This document shows, piece by piece, positions 1-7,920 of a stretch of 64,000 bases of DNA. Every line of letters begins with the position of its first letter. Position 1 is the stretch's first letter. The notes beneath the pieces were generated by a model that saw only the letters and a program-made list of their open reading frames with translations, was not told the origin of the DNA and did no database searches. A program made the translations under genes and the position numbers. This DNA is from Chitinivibrionales bacterium. Lineage in GTDB: Bacteria; Fibrobacterota; Chitinivibrionia; Chitinivibrionales; WJKA01. The stretch is taken from contig WJLZ01000211.1 in the NCBI GenBank assembly GCA_014728215.1, positions 1 through 64,000 on the forward strand. The letters are read 5' to 3'.

Positions 1-141
1 CACTGCCGGATTTTCGGGTATTCGAAAATGAAAGTTATCAAAACAATTCTAGGACATCTTGGGTTGCTGGTGGAACTCTATTCGTTCAAGCGGGCTTACG
101 GACGGATTGCCCGGTCGGAGGTATCGGCAGCCTCAGAGTGA
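1..141 (+). pseudogene. 3' end of an unidentified gene, possibly an IS91-like transposase remnant
   Basis: The frame is open from the window edge and ends at TGA 139-141, giving 46 residues. It contains a basic segment with the pattern MKVIKTILGHLGL (residues 10-22). This faintly resembles the extreme C-terminus of IS91-type transposases, where a met-lys-val-ile stretch leads to a lys-ile-leu-x-his-leu-gly-leu ending, but the usual zinc-finger cysteines before it are mostly missing. It could equally be the tail of any other gene cut by the window edge. The following 137 bases are AT-rich and hold no recognisable promoter of the sigma54 type seen elsewhere in the window. Confidence 0.3.
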
Positions 142-278
142 ATAGGTACTTTTAAATTAAAAGTAATTCGATAACTATATTATAAAAAAATCTTTAAGTA
201 TTGAAATCATATACCTATGGTGAATATTGAAATACTGCATAGAAAATTGCTTCGTGAATATCATGTTATGGAGAAGAT

Positions 279-1649
279 ATGAAGAGATACTTCAATAAAA
301 GCCGTCGGTCATTTATAACCTCAATGGCTGCAGTTATAAGTGCTGCCATCTTTAATTCATGCTCAAAACAGGAAAAGAAAATGAAAGGCAAAAAATCAAA
401 TCCTCCGAAACCATCGGCTACTGTTTTTCGTGCAGTGAATGGTAATCCTGTACAAAATATGGGAAAAATACTTTCTATGATGGGAGGAATTGAAAATATT
501 GTCGGTCACGATGATATTGTTGTTATTAAACCAAATCTCCAGTGGTGGAATCAGGGTGCACCCAATATTGCAGCAGTCCATTGTTTTGTCACTCAAATAT
601 TCAATCGGCCGGGAGGATTTAGCGGCGAAGTTGTTATTGCAGAAAACAGTCACATGGGTAAAGCCCCCTGGGAGCACGCGGGGTGGAACCGCAGGTTTGA
701 GCGCAACAGTGGTCTTGAAGGAGTCTTCAATTATAACGAGCTGGCGAAGCTGCTCAGAAAAGACTATGGCGATGCATTTTCGGCATGTTACTTAATCAAT
801 GTTAAAACCGGAGCAAAACGTGTTTATTCCCCCTCTGAGGGGCCGGGGTATGTTTATTGTGACGGCACCGGGGGTGTTCCGCTCCTTAAAATCGACAACG
901 GCCTGGATGGAGATCAAAAAAGAGAAACAATAATGACCTATCCGGTTATGAAAACAGATCGGGAAACGACAATTGACTTTAAAAACGGCATTTGGGAAAA
1001 GGATGCATATTCAGAGCGTCCGCTTCGTTTTTTCAACTTTGCCGCGCTCAATCATCACAGTTTCTACTGTGGTGTTACTTCGGCGGTAAAAAACTATCTT
1101 GGAATTGTAGATTTAAGTGGTGGACCAAATACGTTCGATGATGGTAAAATAATTGATAATTATTATAACTTTCACACTTTTCCTTTTGATTACTGGGATA
1201 AAGGCCCTGTTCCCGGAGTAATGGGTTCTGCGATCGGCTATTTTATGAAAACTGTCAGGAAAGCTGATATGAATTTTATTACCGCTCAGTGGTCTGGCCT
1301 TGCTTCAAGAGTTGAGCCACCAGTCTCAAAAACAAAAATTATAATGGCAAGTAAAGATCCCGTTGCTTTGGATTATCATGCATCAAAGTACGTGCTTCAT
1401 CCTAATTCAAATGCAAAGGTACACGATCCTGACAACACCAGTCTTCCCCTTTATAATTATCTCGCAAAATGTGCAGAACAAACGGGATATATAATAGACG
1501 AAAAAGTCACCGCTGTTAAGTCATTTGATTTTTTAAAGGATGCTTTGCAGGATATTAATAATCTAGAAGTAAAAGGTGACAAAATATGGGGCAACCATTT
1601 AAAATCTATTGCTGAACATGTTTTACTTCACTTTATAACTTCGCGATAG
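279..1649 (+). CDS. DUF362 protein A, Tat-exported lipoprotein
   Basis: 456 residues. The N-terminus has a twin-arginine motif (SRRSF, Arg9-Arg10), a hydrophobic stretch and a lipobox-like end at Cys28, so export by Tat and lipid anchoring are predicted. The body matches DUF362: a D-x-V-x-IKPNL strand (about 79-87), a conserved NHHSFYCG segment followed by KNYLGIVDLSGG, and the late MASKDPVALDYHASKYVL motif. No ferredoxin-type cysteine clusters are present, unlike DUF362 proteins that carry 4Fe-4S domains. The biochemical role is unknown. It is one of three paralogues here (others at 5431 and 19648), and its gene is visibly AT-richer than theirs. An 11-base gap to the next gene implies co-transcription with GNAT-A. 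Confidence 0.85.
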   Translation: MKRYFNKSRRSFITSMAAVISAAIFNSCSKQEKKMKGKKSNPPKPSATVFRAVNGNPVQNMGKILSMMGGIENIVGHDDIVVIKPNLQWWNQGAPNIAAVHCFVTQIFNRPGGFSGEVVIAENSHMGKAPWEHAGWNRRFERNSGLEGVFNYNELAKLLRKDYGDAFSACYLINVKTGAKRVYSPSEGPGYVYCDGTGGVPLLKIDNGLDGDQKRETIMTYPVMKTDRETTIDFKNGIWEKDAYSERPLRFFNFAALNHHSFYCGVTSAVKNYLGIVDLSGGPNTFDDGKIIDNYYNFHTFPFDYWDKGPVPGVMGSAIGYFMKTVRKADMNFITAQWSGLASRVEPPVSKTKIIMASKDPVALDYHASKYVLHPNSNAKVHDPDNTSLPLYNYLAKCAEQTGYIIDEKVTAVKSFDFLKDALQDINNLEVKGDKIWGNHLKSIAEHVLLHFITSR

Positions 1650-1660
1650 ATTTAAGACAA

Positions 1661-2308
1661 ATGTATCCAGGAATAAACACAATTTCAAAAAGCTATATTT
1701 TCAGACTATTCGGCACTAGAGGCACAGCGCTTCTATTAAAAAGCAGCATTTTTTCAATCAATCATTATTATTTAATGAAAGGTAATCTGAAATTTATTCC
1801 ATATCTGAAAATTCAGAATAGGCTTAAAGGCAATTTCCGTAAAGTAACAAAAGAGGACATTTTTTCATTAAAAAACCGTTTAGAAACACTATCATTTTAC
1901 GACAAACGAGAGCTATTGTCCAGAATCCTTTTCTATAATAGTGGATTCACAAACTGTTACGGTTTTTTTGCCGACAACAAAATCGCTTATATCCAATGGC
2001 TCATTTATCCATCTGAGAATTATATAATAGAAAAAGACTATGCAACGAAATTTTATCCTTTATCACCTAAACAGGTAATGATAGAAAACGCCTTCACTTT
2101 TCCGGAATATAGAGGATATGGTCTCTACCGAACATTAACGCATAAACTTTGCAAGCAGGTGTACAAAGAGGGTTATACCACTGGATTATGCTACACAAGA
2201 AAAGATAAAACCACACCCCTGAATGAATTTTATCTCCTGGGTTTTAAAATTGATAAGCTTCTGACCGAATATAAATTTCTTTTCCGTACTTGGCGCAATT
2301 TGGATTAG
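1661..2308 (+). CDS. GNAT-family acyltransferase A
   Basis: 215 residues. The C-terminal half has the acetyl-CoA-binding motif A of GNAT enzymes (PEYRGYGLYRTL, about 148-159), followed by a CYTR strand and a NEFYLLGFK segment typical of the last beta-alpha-beta part. The N-terminal half has no familiar domain. It is paralogous over its full length to the gene at 6980 and follows DUF362-A by 11 bases, so the two genes form a pair. The acyl acceptor cannot be told from sequence. Base composition in a sampled 60-base line is about 37% G+C against about 57% in the paralogue, which points to a different origin or age. Confidence 0.75.
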   Translation: MYPGINTISKSYIFRLFGTRGTALLLKSSIFSINHYYLMKGNLKFIPYLKIQNRLKGNFRKVTKEDIFSLKNRLETLSFYDKRELLSRILFYNSGFTNCYGFFADNKIAYIQWLIYPSENYIIEKDYATKFYPLSPKQVMIENAFTFPEYRGYGLYRTLTHKLCKQVYKEGYTTGLCYTRKDKTTPLNEFYLLGFKIDKLLTEYKFLFRTWRNLD

Positions 2309-2344
2309 TTCAGCTAAAATCATCTATAAAGGTACGTAATTAAT

Positions 2345-2770
2345 ATGGTAATCGATCATATCGGCATAGCAGTTTCATCGATCCACAAGGGTATCGACCA
2401 TTGGGAAAAGACCTTCGGTTACCGGCAGGCAACCGACATTATCGAAAACACCCGTCAGAAAGTACTGGTAACATTTTTAGAAAAGCCCGAATCAACAACT
2501 GTAAAGCTAATCCAACCCACCGAAGAATCCTCTCCGGTCTATCGTTTCGCCAAAAAGGGCGGTGGTCTCCATCATCTCTGTTTCAAAGGCAACGACATCG
2601 ACACCGACGTGTCCAGGTTCAAGGAGCTGGGTCTGCGGGTCCTGACCGATCCCCAACCCGGCGAAGCCTTCGATAACGAAAAAATCGCCTTCATCTACGC
2701 TGGCCAGGGTCTCAATATCGAGCTGATCGATACCGAAAAAAAAGCAGGCCGGAAAGAGGCAAAACCCTGA
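2345..2770 (+). CDS. VOC-superfamily (glyoxalase/bleomycin-resistance fold) protein
   Basis: 141 residues, a single vicinal-oxygen-chelate domain. The first strand DHIGIAV, the internal HHLCF and the last NIELID supply the usual His/His/Glu metal ligands. The order and length resemble methylmalonyl-CoA epimerase, but no mutase gene is nearby and the substrate is open. It lies 36 bases after GNAT-A on the same strand, yet its base composition is that of the bulk of the window, so the AT-rich segment ends just before it. The C-terminus is charged and lysine-rich. Confidence 0.75.
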   Translation: MVIDHIGIAVSSIHKGIDHWEKTFGYRQATDIIENTRQKVLVTFLEKPESTTVKLIQPTEESSPVYRFAKKGGGLHHLCFKGNDIDTDVSRFKELGLRVLTDPQPGEAFDNEKIAFIYAGQGLNIELIDTEKKAGRKEAKP

Positions 2771-3064
2771 ACCGATGCACTGAAATCTACAGCCATTCCG
2801 CCCCAACGACCCCTGAAAAGCCGATATATCGCAATAATCGCAAACTATTCTTCTTCCTCTCGACACTTCCCGATTTTCACCGGGACAGCCATGCGCTCAC
2901 TCTTCCCCCTCGTCGAGTCGTCGTGTCGCCGTGTCGTCGCATCGTTTCCCCCTCCCCGTGCCTTTCCGCGGTAACCGTGGGCATTTTTGTATTGATAAAT
3001 ATCAACAAATACTGTATATTAACACTATACCGATTAATACATTTTGCAAAGGAAAGCTGTTCCA
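2771..3064. other. Low-complexity intergenic stretch
   Basis: No gene is seen. Bases 2895-2960 are a run of degenerate CGTCG/CGTGTCG units followed by C-rich DNA. The same style of sequence occurs at 3600-3715 and 9478-9545. A possible Shine-Dalgarno (aaagga) for the next gene lies at about 3048-3053. Confidence 0.5.
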
Positions 3065-3493
3065 ATGAAAAAGTTCTATGCCCTGGCATCCGTGATTACC
3101 GCATCCGTGCTTTTATTTCATTGTTCCGATATCACCGAAGAACGTCCGGCCACGGCAATCGATATCGGCGGTCCTCAGATGTTAGTCTGTACCGATGATA
3201 CCCTGAATCTCTGTTGGGATGCTCCTGATCAGACCGACAGCTCCAATACCATCGAATCGTACGAATTATGTTACCGGGAGCACGACACCGGCTCTACCTG
3301 GACTGTTATTGATACGAATATTTCGGCGGGCAGTACGACCTGCTTTACTGTTTCCCACGCCGATCTTGGTAATGGGGTCTTCGATTTCGCCGTCCGCTCC
3401 GTTGCCGTTAACGGCACAAAATCCGATTACCACACCTCAATCGAAAACACCGCAATCCCTTCCTCCGGCTGGTTCGTTCGGTGGGATAAGTAG
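3065..3493 (+). CDS. Small lipoprotein with a fibronectin type III-like domain
   Basis: 142 residues. ATG 3065 is preferred over the upstream in-frame start at 3044 because it follows a Shine-Dalgarno-like aaagga and starts a proper lipoprotein signal: MKK, a hydrophobic core, then the lipobox LLFHC with Cys20. Residues about 40-135 have the shape of an Fn3 domain: LCWDAP, SYELCYRE, W-x-V, VFDFAVRSVAVNG. The protein ends shortly after the domain (WFVRWDK), so it is little more than a lipid-anchored Fn3 module. Function unknown; an envelope location is predicted. Confidence 0.65.
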   Translation: MKKFYALASVITASVLLFHCSDITEERPATAIDIGGPQMLVCTDDTLNLCWDAPDQTDSSNTIESYELCYREHDTGSTWTVIDTNISAGSTTCFTVSHADLGNGVFDFAVRSVAVNGTKSDYHTSIENTAIPSSGWFVRWDK

Positions 3494-3589
3494 TACCTGT
3501 TCAAATTTGACTTTCGTCAATTTTGAACGGAGTAGAGGAATAGTGGATTGATGGAGTTATGCTTTTCGGTGTTTTCCATGGGGATTCTC

Positions 3590-3719
3590 ACCCACTTTCC
3601 ACATCTCTTCATTCCTCATAAGCTCGTGCGCTCATTCTGCCCCTTCTGCCCCTCCTGCGTTCCTGCGTTCGTGCGCTCGTAAATTTGTGCGCTCGTGCGC
3701 TCGTGCGCTCACCTTCCTT
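3590..3719. repeat. Low-complexity tract with GTGCGCTC units
   Basis: The tract consists of imperfect short units (CTGCCCCT, CTGCGTTC, then GTGCGCTC repeated several times around 3668-3712). Units are not uniform and have no spacers, so this is not a CRISPR array. It sits between two convergent genes. Confidence 0.5.
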
Positions 3720-4775
3720 TTAGGGCACGTAGGTAATTCTCCGGTTAACCACCTCCTGATTTTCCTTATCGATCTTCATTTCCATACGCACAATATAGGC
3801 ACCCGCGCTCAGGGCGTGGGGAATGGTTATTCGCTGCATTTTTCCCGGGGTGGAGTATGCCGTATGACGCCACAGGCATTTCCCATTCATGTTATACAGG
3901 GCTATTGCGGTATTATTCTCATACCTTTCCGGCAGCGCCCAGGTTATTTCCAGGAGAGAGCCTGCCCGAGGTTTCATCATGCATTGCAAAACAGGTTCCG
4001 TGACCGGTTTTCGCATACGAGCGATAGTTTTTTCTTCCGGACAAGCCTCATCGATGTCGATTCCGAAATATCCATTATGCTTTGCAAACATGTCAAGGTC
4101 GATCCCCAGATAGGATGATGCCAGTTCTTTATAGCGGCCGTCAACCTCCACTCGTGCAAGTCTAAACGGCTTTTGGTTTTGGGTGATGATACGCAGGGCA
4201 TCTTTTCCAATCAGCCATCGATCGGGATTTGCTTTTTGGTTCCGGTTGAAAAAACTTCCGGTGAGCAGGTTGTTTTTACTACAGGAAAACTGTAATCTGA
4301 GAGAATCATTGAATGCAACGGTATAATACTGCCAGGGTATATACTCGAGCGCAGAATCGAGCAGAGGAAAGGGGAAATATACCAGGGTGGTATCATTATC
4401 TCCCCGGGCCTCGATCTCCCTTATCCAACGGCAGTTTCGATAATCCCTGGATGCATTGACAATTTCTGCAGGCAATGTATCTTCGATAAAAACAGTAATC
4501 GCGCTGGAGCCGCTTGTCACATACCCGAGCCATTCGGAAATACCCTCGCAACTAAAGGACCCCTTTAGTTGCGAGTCCGACGGTTTTTTTTCTTCTGTTG
4601 TAAAACTCCCTTTTGCTCTATGGCCTTTATTGATGGAATCACCGGCCAACCGGGTCCAGGCAAAGAGGCAGATACTTTCATTCAGGACCACCTGTGCGTG
4701 CAGGTGAAAATGAAAAGTGGTGATGAAAAGTATTGCCGCACATACGCATTTTCCGGATATTTTCGAAGATTTCAT
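3720..4775 (-). CDS. Secreted protein with type IX-like C-terminal sorting domain
   Basis: 351 residues from the ATG at 4775, which has an AAGGTGG Shine-Dalgarno; a GTG nine bases further out is the alternative. A signal peptide is evident (lysine-rich start, hydrophobic core, cleavage near HAQ). The middle has no family that I recognise. The last ~80 residues have the pattern of the Por/type IX secretion C-terminal domain common in Bacteroidota and Fibrobacterota: ALYNMNGKCLWRH, then ITIPHALSAGAYIVRMEM. The protein is therefore predicted to be exported and perhaps surface attached. It faces the lipoprotein gene at 3065 tail to tail. Confidence 0.6.
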   Translation of the reverse strand: MKSSKISGKCVCAAILFITTFHFHLHAQVVLNESICLFAWTRLAGDSINKGHRAKGSFTTEEKKPSDSQLKGSFSCEGISEWLGYVTSGSSAITVFIEDTLPAEIVNASRDYRNCRWIREIEARGDNDTTLVYFPFPLLDSALEYIPWQYYTVAFNDSLRLQFSCSKNNLLTGSFFNRNQKANPDRWLIGKDALRIITQNQKPFRLARVEVDGRYKELASSYLGIDLDMFAKHNGYFGIDIDEACPEEKTIARMRKPVTEPVLQCMMKPRAGSLLEITWALPERYENNTAIALYNMNGKCLWRHTAYSTPGKMQRITIPHALSAGAYIVRMEMKIDKENQEVVNRRITYVP

Positions 4776-5430
4776 AGGCGCCACCTTGATGAGGGTGAGG
4801 TATCAATAGTTTAGCTATGGCTTTGCCTGGCAATCGGTAGAGACAGGGTGTTATGTATATGCTCACTACTCCTGCGGAACAAAGGTTAATCGCTTAATTT
4901 TCATTTCGCACCTCTTCCGCTGCTACCGGGTAATGTGCCCTCCCTTGCCTGCTCTTCCGAGCAACGGCACGTATCTTAACCGCTTTAATTAATAATATAG
5001 TATTTGTTGGTGGTATTGCAAGTTTCACCTGAATATCCGCTGTCGCTCTCCAGGGCCCGGACAGGAGGAGGACGATTGAGGAGTGGTTCTTATTTTTCTT
5101 AGTCATGCCGGCTCTGACGAGTCTGGAGATCCCGGTTTTCTGGGCTCCGATTTCCGGATCAACTATCCTCAACGATTATCTTCTTCTCCCTCCCCGTTTC
5201 CGTGTGTTCCGCGGCCTAAAAAATTCTAATTCCGTAATTGATTTATCACAAACGCAAGCCCCTTAAATCTTCTATATAACCCCGCCCAAATCTTTCTCTA
5301 CAGCAGCACAATCACCTGGCACACTATTTGTGATAATAAACCAATAAGATCGTTTATTATTGATAAATGGTTTTTGACGTGCAACGTTCGACTTGCAGCC
5401 AATAACGTTCAACCCATACGCTTCACCACT
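4776..5430. other. Intergenic region with weak sigma54-like site and degenerate repeat
   Basis: No convincing gene is present. Bases 5100-5165 (GTCATGCCGGCTCTGACGAG and following) resemble the widespread GTCATnCCGGC-type intergenic repeat; an ORF read from its complement is probably not a gene. The last 120 bases carry a sigma54-like site and the leader of DUF362-B. Confidence 0.45.
5317..5332 (+). promoter_or_regulatory. Weak sigma54-type promoter before DUF362-B
   Basis: The sequence is TGGCACACTATTTGTG. The -24 half is perfect (TGGCAC) with correct spacing, but the -12 half has GT where GC is expected. It would start transcription near 5342, ahead of both the TTG 5374 and ATG 5431 start codons. 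It is supported mainly by the stronger sites before sister genes. Confidence 0.4.
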
Positions 5431-6705
5431 ATGAACACAATCAGCAGAATTTACCGCTCCATAAACGGGTCGCCGGTACAGAACATGGGTCGTGTGCTCA
5501 CGTTGATGGGCGGGATAGAGTCTGTAATTGGTCCTGAGGACATCGTTATTGTCAAACCGAATCTCCGGTGGTGGAACCAGGGCGCGCCCAACATTGCGGC
5601 GATCAACTTTTTTATCGAGCGCATATTCAGCCGTCCGGGCGGATTTTCCGGTGAAGTCATTCTTGCGGAAAACAGTCACCGGGGTGCTTTACCCTGGAAT
5701 GAGGGCGGTTGGAGTACTCCCTTCCTTCGCAACAGCGATCTTAAGGGTGTAACAAACTATACGGAACTGGCCCAACGCCTCAAAAGCCGCCACGGCAACC
5801 GGTTTTCGGTCTGTCATTTAATCGATGTCAAGGATGGGGGCACACGGGTCTATTCGCCCTCGGAAGGTCCCGGGTATGTTTACTGTGACGGCACCGGTGG
5901 GGTCCCCCTTCTTGAAATCGATAATGGTCTCGATGCCGATTTCATGGTAGATTTCCCGGAATGTTATCCGGTCAAACGGGAGACCATTATGTCCTATCCG
6001 ATCATGCAAACCGACCGTGGTACCCTTGTCGATTTTAAAAACGGCACCTGGGACAAAGGCGCCTATTCCGACCGTCCGGTCCGGTTGATCAATTTTTCAG
6101 CACTCAATCACCACAGTTTCTACGGCGGCATGAGCGGATCGGTGCGAAACTACCTGGGGATCGCGGATTTAAGTGGTGGCCCGGATCCATTCATGGACGG
6201 GCGGCTGGTTGCTCATTATTATAATTTCCATACTTTCCCCTATAATTGCTGGGATGACGGTTCTGTTCCGGGGCTTATCGGCTATGCTATCGGGTATTTC
6301 ATGAATAAAATCCGTAAAGCGGACCTGAATATTATGACGGCCCACTGGTGCGGTCTGGCTTCCCGGATCCACCCTCCGGCCGCAAATACAAAAACGATTA
6401 TGGCAAGTGAGGACCCTGTTGCCTTAGATTATCATGCCGCCAAATACGTGCTTTTTCCCAACTCAAACGCGCCCATGCACGATCCCGACAATCTCCGCCT
6501 TCCCCTGGGCCAGTACCTTTTTCGCTGCGCCGAGCAGACCGGCTATGCCTTTGATGAAGAATTCGTTGCGCTGAAATCGTATGACTATCGAAAAAAAGGC
6601 ATGCAGGACCCCGGTGACCTCCCGGTGCGGGCCCCCCGAATCTGGGGCACCGATTTCGAAACCATCCTGCGCCATCTGGCGCTTTACTTTTTGAGTCCGA
6701 AGTAA
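5431..6705 (+). CDS. DUF362 protein B, without export signal
   Basis: 424 residues from ATG 5431; a TTG at 5374 would add 19 residues that do not form a signal peptide. The DUF362 core is the same as in the copies at 279 and 19648: IVIVKPNL, NHHSFYGG, KNYLGIADLSGG-type and MASEDPVALDYHAAKYVL motifs. Two things set this copy apart. It begins directly at the domain, so no Tat signal or lipobox is encoded. It also has an insertion of about 13 residues before the KRETIM motif, near residue 175. The protein may therefore be cytoplasmic, or it may have lost its signal. The next gene, GNAT-B, has its own promoter 182 bases downstream. Confidence 0.85.
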   Translation: MNTISRIYRSINGSPVQNMGRVLTLMGGIESVIGPEDIVIVKPNLRWWNQGAPNIAAINFFIERIFSRPGGFSGEVILAENSHRGALPWNEGGWSTPFLRNSDLKGVTNYTELAQRLKSRHGNRFSVCHLIDVKDGGTRVYSPSEGPGYVYCDGTGGVPLLEIDNGLDADFMVDFPECYPVKRETIMSYPIMQTDRGTLVDFKNGTWDKGAYSDRPVRLINFSALNHHSFYGGMSGSVRNYLGIADLSGGPDPFMDGRLVAHYYNFHTFPYNCWDDGSVPGLIGYAIGYFMNKIRKADLNIMTAHWCGLASRIHPPAANTKTIMASEDPVALDYHAAKYVLFPNSNAPMHDPDNLRLPLGQYLFRCAEQTGYAFDEEFVALKSYDYRKKGMQDPGDLPVRAPRIWGTDFETILRHLALYFLSPK

Positions 6706-6886
6706 AGTGGGCAGGGGCTAAAAGCCTAATCTACCATCCTCATCCATTATCGTCTCTTTTCCTCCCCCACCACTACTCATCGGCGAAATCCGTGTTTTTT
6801 TCATGAAACCCCTCTTATCAGGTAATTTGCCAAAAAGAAAGCAAACAATGTACCACCAATTCCCCCTTCATCATTGTACCCACCAA

Positions 6887-6902
6887 TGGCATATATTTTG
6901 CA
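6887..6902 (+). promoter_or_regulatory. sigma54 (-24/-12) promoter before GNAT-B
   Basis: TGGCATATATTTTGCA fits TGGCAY-N5-TTGCA with the GG and GC dinucleotides separated by ten bases. Start of transcription would be near 6914. Two near-identical decamer-like repeats lie upstream (AATGTACCACC at about 6847 and ATTGTACCCACC at about 6874) and could be activator sites. The leader holds a CCCGCT/AGCGGG hairpin (about 6930-6944) and a 12-base palindrome CCCTTATAAGGG that overlaps the Shine-Dalgarno. Confidence 0.75.
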
Positions 6903-6979
6903 CTGCTAGTCAATGTATCATTACGTCCCCGCTCTGAGCGGGATCGAGTTTCGAATTTTCCCTTATAAGGGAGGTTTTT

Positions 6980-7639
6980 ATGTCTCTTTATCCAGGAATC
7001 CATACCTTACCAAAAGCCTATATCGCCGGGCAGCTCGGTGTGCGCGGGATGGCGGCTATGTTTAAAGAATACATTTTCTCGGTCAATTATTATTACATGA
7101 TGAAAGCTAATTTAAAATTTCTTCCCGATATAAAATATCATAATCATCTCAATGGTGAATTCCGCAGGGTAAAGGGAGAGGATATCGACAGCTTAAAACA
7201 AAGGGTTTCCGCCCTCCCGCTCAGGGACAGACGGGACATTCTCTCACGGATCCTTTTTTACGGAAATGGTTTCACCAATTGCCATGGTTTTTTTGTGGAG
7301 AACAAACTGGCCTATATGCAGTGGCTTATCTATCCCTCCGAAAACCACCTGATAGAAAGCCACTATCCAACCCGGTTCTACCCCCTTTCCCCACACCAGG
7401 TTATGATCGAAAATGCCTTTACCTTTCCGGAATACAGGGGATATGGTCTCTACCGCTATTTCACCTGGCATTTGCTTAAAAAGGCCCGTAATGAAGGCTA
7501 TCGTTGCGGAATATGTTATACCAAAACCGAAAGGATTATACCAATTAACGAATTCTATATGCTGGGCTTTAAAATAGACAAAATTTTATCCGAATACAGG
7601 GTCCTGTTTCGAACGAATAGAAATCTCAAGGAGAGGTGA
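6980..7639 (+). CDS. GNAT-family acyltransferase B
   Basis: 219 residues with an AGGGAGG Shine-Dalgarno. It has motif A PEYRGYGLYRYF and the NEFYMLGFK segment, and it aligns end to end with the gene at 1661, including identical stretches such as LSRILFY and VMIENAFTFPEYRGYGLY. The N-terminal ~90 residues are shared by both paralogues but match no domain that I know. The acceptor substrate is unknown. Position after DUF362-B mirrors the DUF362-A/GNAT-A pair, which suggests that the two proteins work together, although here the acyltransferase has its own sigma54 promoter. Confidence 0.75.
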   Translation: MSLYPGIHTLPKAYIAGQLGVRGMAAMFKEYIFSVNYYYMMKANLKFLPDIKYHNHLNGEFRRVKGEDIDSLKQRVSALPLRDRRDILSRILFYGNGFTNCHGFFVENKLAYMQWLIYPSENHLIESHYPTRFYPLSPHQVMIENAFTFPEYRGYGLYRYFTWHLLKKARNEGYRCGICYTKTERIIPINEFYMLGFKIDKILSEYRVLFRTNRNLKER

Positions 7640-7920
7640 TTCGTGGGTAACAGTAAATTTATGCGCTGAAGCGATGCGTCGAGTGTATCGAAACGCTCAG
7701 GGCACACTCATTCAAACCGGAAATTCGAAACTCGAGATTCGAAAGGCTGCTCGTTGCATGGATTCACGCAATCGGCATTGGAATCTGTTATCTTCTTATG
7801 CCGTTCCTCTCATTTGTCGTCATCCTTGGCGGTAGCTTTTGTCTCTTTTTATTACCCTCATCCAGAATAGTGTATATTAGAAAAACATACATCCCCTATT
7901 CACCACGGAAGGTTGTTTGT

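Noticed and set aside
4894-5172. Minus-strand 92-codon frame
   Set aside because: It reads through a degenerate GTCATGCCGGC-type intergenic repeat; there is no ribosome site and no protein family.
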